From Parvularia atlantis (lineage: Eukaryota > Opisthokonta > Rotosphaerida): 64,000 bases of DNA. Below are positions 12,811 through 23,800 of this stretch, in pieces (position 1 is the stretch's first letter; each line of letters starts with the position of its first letter). The notes below the pieces were generated by a model. It did not search any database. It was not told the origin of the DNA and was given only the letters and a program-made list of their open reading frames with translations. The position numbers and the translations under genes were made by a program. The DNA lies in contig CALSCO010001118.1 of NCBI GenBank assembly GCA_943704415.1, positions 1 to 64,000 on the forward strand, read 5' to 3'.

Positions 12811-13769
12811 TCACTCGTCGTCGTCGTCGAGCACGCGGTTCGCGGCGGCGATTGCGTCGCGCACGGGCGCGGACGAGCGCGGCGGCCCCTCCATCTGGCT
12901 CTCGACCGCGCCCACGCGCTTGAGCACCCACTCGATGTCTGCGCGGAATCGCAGATGGCGCGCGGTTTGTTTGGCCCGGCGACCGTTCCCACACGAGCCG
13001 CCGCGCGCACCGTCCGCCGTTGCGCTCAGCCCGCCCAGCGGCGCGATGCCGACGATCTGCTGCCGCAGGTCGCCCTCGTGGTAGATCAGCAGCGTCGGCA
13101 GGTTGCGATCGGGGTAGTTCTTGATGGCTGCGCGCGCGCCGTGTCAGCACGTGAGGCGCGGTCGGCGCGGGCGCACCCTCGGTCGCGATGATCTTGAGAA
13201 ACTTGGTCGCCTTGAACTTTTGTGCGAGCACCTGCAGGCGCTGCAGCACGAGCGTGCAGGCCGGGATGCTGCGCATGTCGAGTGAGCGCGCGCGCAGCCT
13301 CACGGCGCGGTGACCCGCAGCGCACCCGTGCTGGAAGAGCAGCAGCACGACCCACACGCCCTTGCCGGCCTTGTTGACCTCGTCGGCGTACTGCGACTCG
13401 GAGATCTGCACAACGCTGCCGAAGCGCTCGCGGCTCGCGCGCTCCTGCATCTCGGCGATGCGTTTCCGCCTGCGTGCGCACCGCCGCCGACGGGGCCGCC
13501 GTGAGCCGTGGGCGCCGGGGCCAGGCGTCGTGGCCAGCCGCGCACCGGTACTCTTCAAACACGCGCTCGTCCAGCTCGTCCTCGAGCTCGTCAAGCTCGT
13601 CGAGCGAACGGTCCTCGACGGCCTTGCCCTCAGTGCGCGCGCGGATGGCCTCGTCGACCAGGTCCGCGATCTGCTCCTCGGTCACCTCGGGCTCCTTGGG
13701 CGGGAGGATGCCCTTGGCGCGGAGGATGTCGTTGAACTCGGTATCCTCGTTCGGGTTCGGGTTGGCCAT
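12811..13769 (-). CDS. Phosducin-like protein, PDCL3/Plp2 type
   Basis: The gene starts at 13769 (MANPNPNEDTEFNDILRAKG) and ends at 12811-12813 in an acidic tail (VLDDDDE). The N-terminal helical part contains ILPPKEPEVTEEQI, typical of phosducin-like proteins 2/3. The thioredoxin-fold part follows in exons reading KGVWVVLLLFQHG, IPACTLVLQRLQVLAQKF, TKFLKIIATE, YPDRNLPTLLIYHEGD and IVGIAPLGGL, matching the family block by block. Four introns explain the frame changes. Like other family members it lacks a CXXC redox pair. These proteins are cytosolic co-chaperones that work with the CCT/TRiC chaperonin on actin, tubulin and G-beta folding. The start codon is 42 bp from that of divergent DNA polymerase iota, so the two share a promoter region. 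Confidence 0.9.
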
Positions 13770-13811
13770 GCTTGGCGGGCGCGGCGGTGCAAGGAAGATT
13801 GCAAATTGCGA

Positions 13812-15888
13812 ATGCCGCCGCGCGTCGTCATCCACGTCGACCTGGACTGTGCGTGGAACACAACCGCGCGCCCGCCCGCCCGCTGTGCTGACCACCGGCA
13901 CAGGGTTCTACGCGTGCGCGCTGGCCACAACACGGTGCCGCGTGGCCGCACTCACGCCGCCCGCGCGCACACAGTCAATGCGAGGAGGTCGAGGACCCGA
14001 AGCTTCGCGCCGTACCGATGGGCGTCTACCAGAAGTTTCTGCTGGTGCGCCGCGCTCGCGTTGAGTGCACCCTTCGCGTGCGCCGACTGAGAGGGGCGCC
14101 GCCCACCGGCAGGTCACGTGCAACGGCGAGGCGCGGCGGCGCGGCGTGCCCAAGATGACGCCCACCAAGATCGCGCAGCAGACCTGCCCGGAGCTGGTCC
14201 TGCGCAACGGCGAGGACCTGACGCGGTACCGCGCACACTCGCTGCGCATCTGCAAGGTGCTGCAGGGCTTCGGCGCGCCCGTCGAGCGCCTCGTGCTGGA
14301 CGAGCTTTTCCTCGACGCGACCGAGCTCGTCCGCGAGCGCGTCGAGCACGGCCGCTACGAGTGCGACACGTGGGTCGGCCACGTCGAGGGCGACATCGCG
14401 GGCGAGGACGCCGACGGCCAGCGCCGCAGCCTCATGGTCGGCACGCAGCTCGCGGCCGAGATGCGCGCGGCCGTGCTCGAGCGCACCGGCTTCACGTGCT
14501 GCGCGGGCGTCTCGGTCAACAAGCTCATGGCCAAGCTGGTGCGCGTGCGCGCCGCCGCGGCCTTGGCGGGGGCGGCTGACGTCGCTGCGACCAGGCCAGC
14601 GGCGTGCGCAAGCCCAACAGCCAGTCGGCCATCCTGCCCGAGCGCGTCCTGCCGTTTGTGTCGCAGCTGCCCGCACTCAAGCTCATGGGCATCGGTGCGC
14701 CGACGTGCAGCGGGCGCGCCAAATGTCGGCTGACGTGTGCACACAGGGCACAGCCTCAGCGGGACACTGCGGACCGAGTTGGGCGTCGAAACGGCGGCGG
14801 ACTTGCAGCGCTTCGAGCAGCAGTACCTAGTGAGCAAGTTTGACGCGCGTATCGGTGCGGTCCGCTCTCCGCCAGTTGTCGCGTCTGACTGCGCGCGTGC
14901 TGCGGGGCAGGAGCGTTCCTGTACAACGTCTGCCGCGGCATCGACAACACGGCCGTGCAACCGGCCGGCCCGCCGCAGACGATCTCGGACGAGGACTCGT
15001 TTGTAACCTGTGAGACGCTGGCCGACGCGCAGCGACGCCTCGTGTTCATCACGGTGGGGCTGCTGCGGCGCCTGGACGCGGACGCGGCGCAGCATGCCCG
15101 CCGGCCGACGACCGTGCGTCTGGGCGTGCGGCAGCGGGACTTTAGCGTGCGTGCGACCGATTTCCATGCATGCTTGCTCACCTGCACGGCCCCGGCAGAA
15201 ACGCGAAGTCAAGGACTACGCGTGGTACAACGCGCGCGAGACCCGCTCGGTGCGGCTGCCGGCCCAGCCGTACCTGGAACGCGTACAGCCGCTGGCCGTG
15301 CGCGCCGAGGTGAGCCCGCCGGGGCCGTGGCAGCGTCGTGACGCGTCTCGCCCGCAGGCGGTCGTGCACGATCTGCTGATGCCCCTGCTGCGCAAGATGA
15401 TAGACGTCGAGCGCTTTCAGCTGACGCTGTGCGGCGGCCCGCGCGCGCCTGCGAGCTGCTCATCGCGAGCGCGCACACGCAGGCTCAACGTCGCCGCCGT
15501 CAACTTCACATCTGCCGCGCCAGAGCGCTCGATCAAGGACGCGCTGCGGTCCGCCGCGGGCGCAAGCCAGCCAGTGCAGGCGCCGACGCAGCCAGCGACG
15601 ACGTCGAACCAGATCGACCCGGACGTGCTGGCGCAGCTGCCGCCCGATATCCAGCACGAGGTGTTGCAGGGCCTCGGCGCGAGTAGGCCCAGGCAGGCGC
15701 CGCCCACCGTGGCCGGCAACAAGCCGCACCAGCCGGACATGCTGCGGTTCGTCCTCGCGCTGCCGCCGCCGATCGAGCCGCCCGCGCCCGCCGACGGCAT
15801 GTTTGTGTGCCCGCGGTGCCACGTTGAGCTGTTTGCGTGGTGTCGCGACGCGCACGAGACGTTCCACCGTGAGGGCGAGCGCACGTAA
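13812..15888 (+). CDS. POLI: DNA polymerase iota, Y family
   Basis: The start at 13812 gives MPPRVVIHVDLD, the Y-family palm start with the first metal-binding Asp. The catalytic Asp-Glu pair sits in RLVLDELFLDATELV, the counterpart of VERLGFDENFVDLTE in animal Pol iota. KLMAKL, then SGVRKPNSQSAILPE, GPPQTISDEDSF and TVRLGVRQRDF follow the Pol iota little-finger layout. Near the C-terminus, DPDVLAQLPPDIQHEVL is a ubiquitin-binding motif (UBM) with the Leu-Pro core, and the end carries CPRC...H...H, a possible small zinc finger. Pol iota inserts nucleotides opposite damaged bases in the nucleus and is recruited by ubiquitinated PCNA. About nine introns. In the spliced model the usual Cys of DLDCFYA becomes Trp. 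The stop is 13 bp from the stop of the convergent PPR-like gene. Confidence 0.9.
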
Positions 15889-15901
15889 GAGCTAACCTGT
15901 T

Positions 15902-18065
15902 TCATGTGTGTACAACATGGTGTGGGAGCGCCTCGAGCGTGCTGACTGCGCGCGCCACGTCCTGCCCGTGTGCGATGCCGCCTGCGAGTGCCGCGAGCTC
16001 GGCCACGAGCGGCCCGACGTCGCGCGCAGACTGGCTCGTGGCGAGGTCGCGCGAGAACTGCGCCAGAGAGCGCTCGAGCACGGCGGGGTCGGCAGCCTGC
16101 GGCACACACGGAGCGACGGCGTCAGGAGGAGCCACCGCCAAAAGCGCGCACCAGCGACGCACGTCACTGCGCACGGCGAGGCGCAGCACCTCGGCGACCC
16201 AGGGCACGTCGGCGCGCTCGTACGCGTTGTCGAGCAGCCACGCGACGAGACGCGGCGTCAGCGGCGGCATCGCAGACGAGCGCTGGTGTGCGGCGTCCGC
16301 GTGAGTGCAGTCGCTGCACAGCGTAAGCAAGCGCACCAGCAGCTTCAGGATCGACGCGCGGTCGCCCACGGCCGCGAGCGCCGCGACGAGCACGCTAGCC
16401 GTGCGCGCCGAGACGCCGCGGTCGCTGCGCGCGAACGCAAACAGCCCGTCGCCCGCGCGTCTGCCTGGCCTTGTACTGAACAGCTTCGGCACGAGCGGCC
16501 AGCGGTGCGCGGCGGGCATGACGCTGAGCAAGCCGGCGGTGCTCCCGGGCGTGACGAGCTGCGGCGCGCGTGAGCATTCGTGCGGCGCATGGCGTGCACC
16601 GACGCACCCGGTCGGTGAACGCCATCAGTACCGTCTGCTCCTCGTTCGCCGCGAGCGCCGTCAGCAGGCTGCGTACGACGCGCTGCGGCACGTCGCGGCG
16701 GTGCGCAAGCAGGATGAAGTACAGCCGCAGCACCTGCGCAGCAAGCCGCTCGTCAACAGCAGGAGCAGCAGCAGCGACGGACGCCGCACCCTGCGCTCGT
16801 CCGGCTCGGCCGCGTCCTCCTGCGACGCCAGCTTGAGCTGCGCGAGATGGATCCGCCACGAGCCGTTGCGCGCGAGCACCGGCTGGTGGAAGCATATGAT
16901 ACGCCAGACCGTGTGGGCCTCCTTGGTGAGGCCCTGCGATGCAGCCGCATCAAACACCTGCCGAGTGGCCGCGTCAGCGAGAGGCAGTGGCGACGAGACG
17001 AAGGCGCACCAGCGCGTACGGCAGCTCCGGGAAGCTGGCGCGGTTGCGCGCGCGGCGCTGGCGCATGACGTGCCGCAGGTTGAGCCAGGCAAAGTGCCAG
17101 TCGCCCACGCGCAACGATGTGCGCACGAGCTCGCCCAGGAGCGTCTGCGGCCACGCCGATGTGAGCACTTTGCGCGCGCGCCAGGAGGGCGCACCTCGTT
17201 GAGCGCGTCGACGGGCCACGTGCCGAGCGAGTACACCAGGTCCTGCACGACCTCGCGCCGCCGGCAGTTGTGCAGCAACGCGATGGCCGTGTCGGCGTTG
17301 CGCTCGTACCCGAGCTCGACGAACAGGCGCACGACGCGGGCCGCGGGGCGCGCCGCACCAGCCGCCGCGAAGCTGTCGAGCGCCCTGTTGAGCCTGTCTC
17401 GCGCGTGAGACCGATGCACACGTGCGCCACGCAGCCGTGCAGCCGTGCCACGCACACTCGCCGCGACGGGCGCACGTCGGCCTTGAGCGCGCGCTGGAGC
17501 GTGTCGGCGACGCCGCCAATGTTGCGGCGGCGGGCGTGTGCGTGCACGAGCGCGAAGAGTGACGAGCTGCTCGGCCGGGCGCGCGCGTGCACCATCGCGT
17601 CGTACACTGGCGACGGGTGTGGCGGCGCAGTGAGGCAGCAGCGGCGCGTGCGCAGGAAGAAGACGCACCGTCCAGGGCCGCCGTCACGGCGTCGGCCGCG
17701 CACAGCGCCTGCACCGCGCGGTTGTGCACGCGCTCGTGCACCTGCTGGCCCGTCGCGAAGCGCTGCCAGCAGTCGCGCACGAGATCCGCGCGGCCGAGCG
17801 CGCCCAGGCGCCCAAGCAGCGCGCCCACGCGGTCTTGTGCATGCGCGGCCCTGGCTGCCGCGTGCGTCTTGTCGCTGGCGCTGTTGCCGTCGCCGTCGCG
17901 CTCGATCCAGCCGCGCAGGTCGCGCGCGCACGCCTCGTACCGCGCCGTCTGCTCGGCGGCCGGCGCGCCGCGCACGAGCAGCACGCGCAGCACGCGCCGC
18001 CACGACGCCGCGCCGCCGCGCTGCAGCACCCGCCGTACGGCCACGTGGCCGTCGTGCGCGGCCAT
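15902..18065 (-). CDS. Pentatricopeptide-repeat-like helical protein
   Basis: The gene starts at 18065 (MAAHDGHVAVRRVLQRGG) and ends at the TGA at 15902-15904, with about seven introns. The product is almost wholly alpha-helical. Several segments look like degenerate PPR units: HNRAVQALCAAD, YDAMVHARARPSSSSLFALV, RRRNIGGVADTLQRALKADV and SLRVGDWHFAWLNLRHVM. PPR proteins are organelle RNA-binding proteins for processing or translation; the basic, Ala-rich N-terminus could be a mitochondrial presequence, but this is weak. The assignment rests on helical periodicity and a few repeat signatures, so another alpha-solenoid family is possible. It is tightly packed: 13 bp from the Pol iota stop on one side and 47 bp from the next divergent start on the other. 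Confidence 0.5.
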
Positions 18066-18112
18066 GCGCGGCAGCGTGTGACTGGTGACAGGTTTTCGTC
18101 GTGCCCGCGCTC

Positions 18113-20543
18113 ATGGTCTCCCTGGCGGCGCGCGCGGGCCTCGTGCTCGTGGCCGCGGCGTGGCTGGCCTACACCGTCTACGACCACCGCGCGACGCAGC
18201 GCGAGGCCGAGCAGCGCGCCGCGGAACTGTACATCGAGGCCGTGCGCGCGGGCGAGGAGGCCAAGTACCTGGATAAGCTCGCCCAGGCGCGTTTGTGGCC
18301 TGTGTGGAGCACTCGGGGATCTGACACACGCGTGCACGCCGCCGCCGTGTGCAGGAGGGCAACGCGCGCGCGGCCGAGGCGGGCAGGCAGCTCGAAGAGG
18401 AGCGAAAGACGCGGTACCAGCTGCTCGAGAGCGCACGCGCGAGCGTATCGCGGCTGCGGTGCGCAGGGTGAATGTGGCCGTTGTCTCGGCGTGACCGCTG
18501 CCGCCATTAGCGACCGCGCGGCGGCGCTCGAGACCGCGCTCGAGGACGTCAGCTGGAAGCAGCAGATGGCACAGAGGCGCGTGCGTGCGGGCTGTGGACG
18601 GGCGGTTCGCTGACGGCGACGCGCACAACACAGCAAGCTGCGCGTCGCCCAGGCGCAGGCCGAGGAGGCGCTCGCGCGGGCGCACGACGGGGCGCGCCGC
18701 GCGCGCGAGCTGCACGACGCCGCCACGGTGCGGCTCGACGCGGCGGCGGGGCTCGCCTTCGTGGCGATGCTGAGCGGTGCGATCGGGTGGGCCGTTCGCC
18801 GTTTTGTTGATGGCGACACGCGGCGCAGTCCGACCCGACACGGTCCTGTCGGAGCGCACGCTCGGCCGCCTGCGTAAGGTCGACGAGACCATCGCATACG
18901 CGCTCAACCGCACAGCCGCGACCAACAAGGCACTCGCGGAGCGGCTACGCGGCGCAGCGGGCGACCTGTCCGGGGTGCTCAGCGGTGCGCGGCGTCGTTG
19001 CGGGCGCGCGCGCCGCGCGCTGACCACGGCCGCAGACGCCACGAGCACGTCCGGCAAGGACCTGACCTCGCCCGAGTCGGCCGCAATCGTGCTCGTGGCC
19101 GCGGCAGACGAGCTGGACTCGCTGCAGCGCGCGCTGCTATCGCTAGAGAAGGTGCGACTGCTTCGCGCAGGCGGCGCCGCTCGTGTTTGCTCACAGCCCG
19201 CGCCGCGCACGCAGCACCTCCTCAGCTGCTTCTCGTACCCGGTCGTCGTCTTCATCGACTCGGCGCTGACCGCGGAGGCGACGCAGGCCCTGGCCGCGCT
19301 GGTGCCGAGCGCCGAGTCGCTCTCGGTGGAGCCTGTGCGCACGCGCCCCTCGCATCGCACGGCGTGCCTGCTGACCTGGCCGCAGGTGTGCATCAACTCA
19401 TGCGTACCGAAAGGTGTCGCACCCAAAAGCGAAGACGAAGCCGAGCAGCGGCAGCTGGTGCGGCACGCCTTGGCGGTCTGCGCGGCCGCTGACGACAGCC
19501 ACCGCAGGCGCGGCTCGTGCAGGCCGATTTTGTGGCGACGCGGCTCTACGCGCACGCGACGCTGCAGCAGTTCTCAACCGTGCTGCGGCTGGACGTGCGC
19601 CAAGTGCTGGCGTCGGCCGTGCCCGAGGTGCTGCGCAAGTTGTGCCCTCCGCGCCACTGAGCTTTGCCGCACAGGACCCGATCGCTCGCTTCGGGGCGTC
19701 GTCGTGCGCCCTCGGCTACGCGAGCCTTGCGGTGCGGCGGCGCCTGGCTGGACCGTGCGTGTGCTGAGATCGCCGCGCGCACAGATCGCCGACAACCACA
19801 ACGTGCGCGTCGGCATGGTTGAGACGCTGCGCGCCTTCGCCGATGCGGTGCGCGCGCGTCATAAACACGTGCGCGCTGCGCAGCTCACGCTTGGTGTGCA
19901 GGAGGCGGCAACGGACGCCGACGGCGCAGCAGCGATGCAGCGGGTGCGTTTGCGCGGCTGAGCGCGCAGGGCATACTGGCACTCACCCGGCTGCACGGCG
20001 CAGACGCTCGACAGCCTGCTCGGCTCCGACCCGGCCCTGCCGGCGATGGTCTCGCTCGACGGAGCGCTCGAGATGGTCTCGCTCGCGGCCCTGCGGCACG
20101 ATAGGGTGCGCCCTGACGCGCGTGGCGCCTGCGTGCGCTGAGCCCCGCGGCACGCAGATGCAGCGGCTGCTCGAGCACGTCGCGCCGCAGACGCCGTTCG
20201 TGGCGCAGCGATGGGGTGCGCGGGCGGTCGGGCGCTGAGGCGGCGCGGTTGACGCGAGCGCGCCAGACCTGCCGTCTTTCCGCCTGCTGAGCGTCGCGGC
20301 CACGGGCGCGTCGCTCGAGCGCGTGTGCCACATCGACAGCACGCGGCTCAACGTGACTGCCTTGACAAACGCCGCCGTGCCATCATCGGTAAGCCATCCG
20401 GGTTTGCGGCCGGCCCGTCTCACCCCGCACGCCAGGCATCGCCGCGCCTCGGCCGCTGCCCGCGCGACCTGCACAGCCGCCTCGGCGCCTTCCGCCCGAC
20501 CACACTCGGCGGGCCAAGCGCGCTCGATCACCCCGGTACATAG
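18113..20543 (+). CDS. Membrane-anchored coiled-coil protein, family unknown
   Basis: The first ATG at 18113 starts MVSLAARAGLVLVAAAWLAY, an N-terminal membrane anchor. Long charged helices follow (HRATQREAEQRAAELYIEAV, then RQLEEERKTRYQLLES and AQAQAEEALARAHDGARRA) and are likely to form a coiled coil. Later exons (RTLGRLRKVDETIAYALNR, VVVFIDSALTAEATQALAAL, DNHNVRVGMVETLRAFADAV, TLDSLLGSDPALPAMVSLD) are helical without a recognised domain. The last exon, after an intron with a canonical GTAAGC donor, ends at the TAG at 20541-20543. At least nine introns are needed; the first (18287-18354) appears to use a GC donor. The layout resembles organelle inner-membrane or ER proteins with a lumenal coiled coil, but I do not recognise a family. 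The 3' half model is less certain than the 5' half. Confidence 0.5.
18287..18354 (+). other. GC-AG intron (68 nt) in the coiled-coil gene
   Basis: The exon ending in CTCGCCCAG is followed by GCGCGTTTG, and the intron ends in GTGTGCAG before GAGGGCAAC. Only this border keeps both coiled-coil exons in frame; the nearest GT donors leave the wrong phase. Confidence 0.55.
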
Positions 20544-20881
20544 GCACACAAGTATCACTTAGCACTCAAAAGTCATTGGCGAAAAATAGCCTTGAGCACG
20601 CGTGCGACCGAGCCAGTCGCGCGTCGCGCGCGTGTTGCGGTGCTTTTTCCTCTCCGCGCCGGCGCGCAATCTCTTGCCCACGCCGTGTCCGCGACGCTGC
20701 TCGCACCGTGCACCATGTTTGCGTGCTGCGGGCACCGGGTGCGGCGCGCTTGCGTGCGGGTCGTGAAACGCGCTGTCGCCGCTTTGTTTTGGTTTTCGTC
20801 GGCGCCGGGCTCGCGCTCACCTCCTTCCTTCCCCCGGGCGATCGCGCGCAGCCCGCACGCAGCACAGCAGCAAGCCACGCC
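20544..20881. other. Intergenic region with a short AT-richer block
   Basis: About 338 bp lie between two same-strand genes. The first 60 bp (to about 20600) are clearly less GC-rich than the surroundings and probably hold the 3' processing signals of the upstream gene. The rest is the promoter and 5' UTR of the CD36/LIMP-2-like gene. A frame beginning MFACCGHRVRRACVR at about 20714 crosses it, but joins nothing recognisable. No other feature seen. Confidence 0.45.
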
Positions 20882-23800
20882 ATGGGCAAGGGACGCGGCG
20901 CCGCGCAGACGCCGTTCCAGCGCTTCCTGGACGAGTCGTACTTCTCGTTCGTGTTCCTCAACTGGGCCATCGCCCTGAGCACGGTCGGCGTCGTGCTCAT
21001 CATCATTGGTGCGGACGCGCGGACGCACCAGCGCCGCCGCATGTCTGACGCCGCACGCCGCGCGCCGCGAAGGCATCGTCGTCAACGCCGTATATCCGCC
21101 GCAGGCCAACGCCAAGTTTGCCGACACGCAGTTCCTCACAAACAACGAAGCGAGCTACATCTACAGCGGCTGGGCGGTGCGCGGGGCGCAACGTGCGGCA
21201 GGACGCGCGCTCAGCCGGGCGCGCGGCGGCAGACCGCGAACGAGCGCATGGCGTACTACTTCCAGGACACGTCCGTCAACAGCACCCTCGCGCCCACGTG
21301 CACCAACGTCGGCCCCTACGTCTACCGTGCGCCGCCGCCGCGGCCGATCCGAAGCGTCGGTCACACGCTGAGACCGCGGCGACGCAGAGCGCACGGTGTC
21401 CAAGGTCAACGTCGACTTCTCGAGCGACGGGAAAGAGGCCAGCTACCAGCTGACGTACAGCAAGGTGAGCGGCGCGCGCCGTAGCCAGCTAGCCGCGCGT
21501 CGTCTGAGCGCGGCGCGCAAGGTGTTCAATGCGGCCGACTCGGTCTCGCGCGCGACCGTGACGACGGTCAACCCGAACTACGCCGAGGTGGTCAATGTGC
21601 GCATTGCGAGTGCGCCCGTCCGCGCGGATGCAATGCTGACACACGCCCTTGCACGCCCACGCCAGGGCTACGGCAGTGAGGAGGAACTGTTTGCGCAGGT
21701 CACGACCAAGGTCAACTTCACCACGGGCATCCAGCGACTCTTCCAAACGTACGTACCCATTCTGATCACGGCGGAGGGTGCGTGCGCGCAGCGTACGGCA
21801 CAGGCGGTTCACGCGTCCCGCAGGCCTGCGCGTGCAGCTCGGCGCCGACTTTGGCAGCAACGAGAACCGCATCTACAACGACTTTTTCGCGACGCCACTC
21901 GGCACGGTGCGTGCGCGCTCGCCGCACCGCGTCGCGCTGATCACGCGCTGCGGCGCCACCGTGACAGGCGATCTCCAACTACAAGTACAAGTACCTCAAC
22001 ACACAGCTCACCTTCTTCCGCTACAACGGCACGACCAAGGGCATCCCGAGCAGCCCGGTCGCCATCCTCACGGGCACGGGCATCTACGGCAACATTGTGG
22101 GCCGGTGCGTGGCGCGCGCGTGTTCGTGCGCGATCGGCCGCTGACCGCGGCGTGCGCCAGCTTCATCAACTCGCCCGGATGCATGACGTCCATGTCGACC
22201 ACGATCGAGGCCGAGCTCGTGAACGGCTTCGCCAACGTGCCCGCAGGCGCGTGCAAGGAGTGCGTCGCAGCGGGCGGTTGCCCGTGGCGCGTTTGTCTCA
22301 CACGCGGTGCCCCCCCTCTTAGCTTCCTCAGCGAGTACTCGCTCAGCGTGGCCGCCACCGGCAAGACCTTTGGCGCTGCCGAGGCCATGCAGTACTTTGA
22401 CGCGTTCGTGCCGGGTGCGTCCCTCGCGGGAGACGCGATCAGCGTGCCCATCCGCCGGCCGCTGACGCCTGCCCGCGCGCGCAGACTCGACCGACAACGT
22501 ATACACGCAGGGCGTGGACAACTTCTGGAAGGCCAGCAACCCAGACAGCGGCTACTGCGGCGCGTCGCAGCGCGCGTCGTCGTACAGTCTCTTCTCCAGC
22601 ACGGCCGACAGGGTGCGCACGACGCTCGCGCACCGCGGCCGTGCGCGCGGCTGAAGGGAGCGCGGCCGCCAGCTCGACTACATCTGCGACGTGTACATCC
22701 CCAAGTGGTATGACCTCCTCGTCAACCAGACGGTCACCGGTGGCGGCGTGACAGTCAACCGCATGACCCTGGGCGAGTACAAGTTCTGCAAGGGCACGCT
22801 GACGCTGCCGGTGCGCGAGCTGCGCGGCATGGACGACCCCGCACCTGACACGCGCGTCGGCGCAGGCCCTCACGAGCACGCCCGACCCGTACCTGTTCCC
22901 GGCCACGTTCCCGACGCCGTTCCTCAACAGCCTGGCGCAGACGACCGCGCTCTCGCCCTACCTCTCGACGTTCTCGCTCGGCTACCAGGTGCGCGCCCAG
23001 GGCGATCGGCTGTCGGCGATGCGTGTCGCTCACGCGGTCGCGCCGCAGTCGACGTTCAACCTGGCCGACTGCCAGACGGTCATCAGCGAGCTCACGACGG
23101 CCGACCGCGCGTACCAGCTGTCGATCGCGACTGCACCGGCGAACCCGATCGACGGCAGCACGATCACCCTGACGACGCTGCAGACCTACCTGAAAAAGTT
23201 TGCCGGCGTGCACAAGGCGTACGTGGCGTGCACATGGCGCGCACATGGCGCACGGCGTGTCCTCACGCGGTGCCGTGCAGCTTCTACGTCTACGGCCTGG
23301 TGCAAAAGGGCTCCGACCCGACGTTCGCGCCGTACACGTTTGCCTTCCCGAACCTGGCGTCGAACTCGATCAGCGTGCCGACGAGCGATGTGCGTGCGCA
23401 CGCCACGTGCGTGGAGTATGCGATGGCGCGGCTCACCAGACGTCCAGGTGAACAACGTACGCGGCAGCAGCATCTTCGCCATCGCCGCGTTCTTCTGGCC
23501 GCGCCTGACGATCGACTACCCGTCGGCGCTCGAGCCGAACCGATTGTGCGTTTGCGCGATGCGGGCGTGTCAGGCCGTGTGTGCGCGCGCTCACGCCCGC
23601 TCGCAGCACGCTGCAGATCGGTGTCAACGTGAGCAACACGGTGCAGGGCGCCGCACACGTGTACGACCAGATCCAGAGCGTGAACGGCATCGCTGGCATG
23701 ATCCTCGAGACAAACAGCGACAGCACAACGAGCCAGTACCGTGCGCACGCCCTGAACCCCACAGCCCTTCCACTTTTCTCACGCCCCTGCGCTCGCACGC

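Noticed and set aside
18101-18112. Start of the coiled-coil gene at 18101
   Set aside because: That codon is GTG. The first ATG in frame is 18113 and directly begins the membrane anchor.
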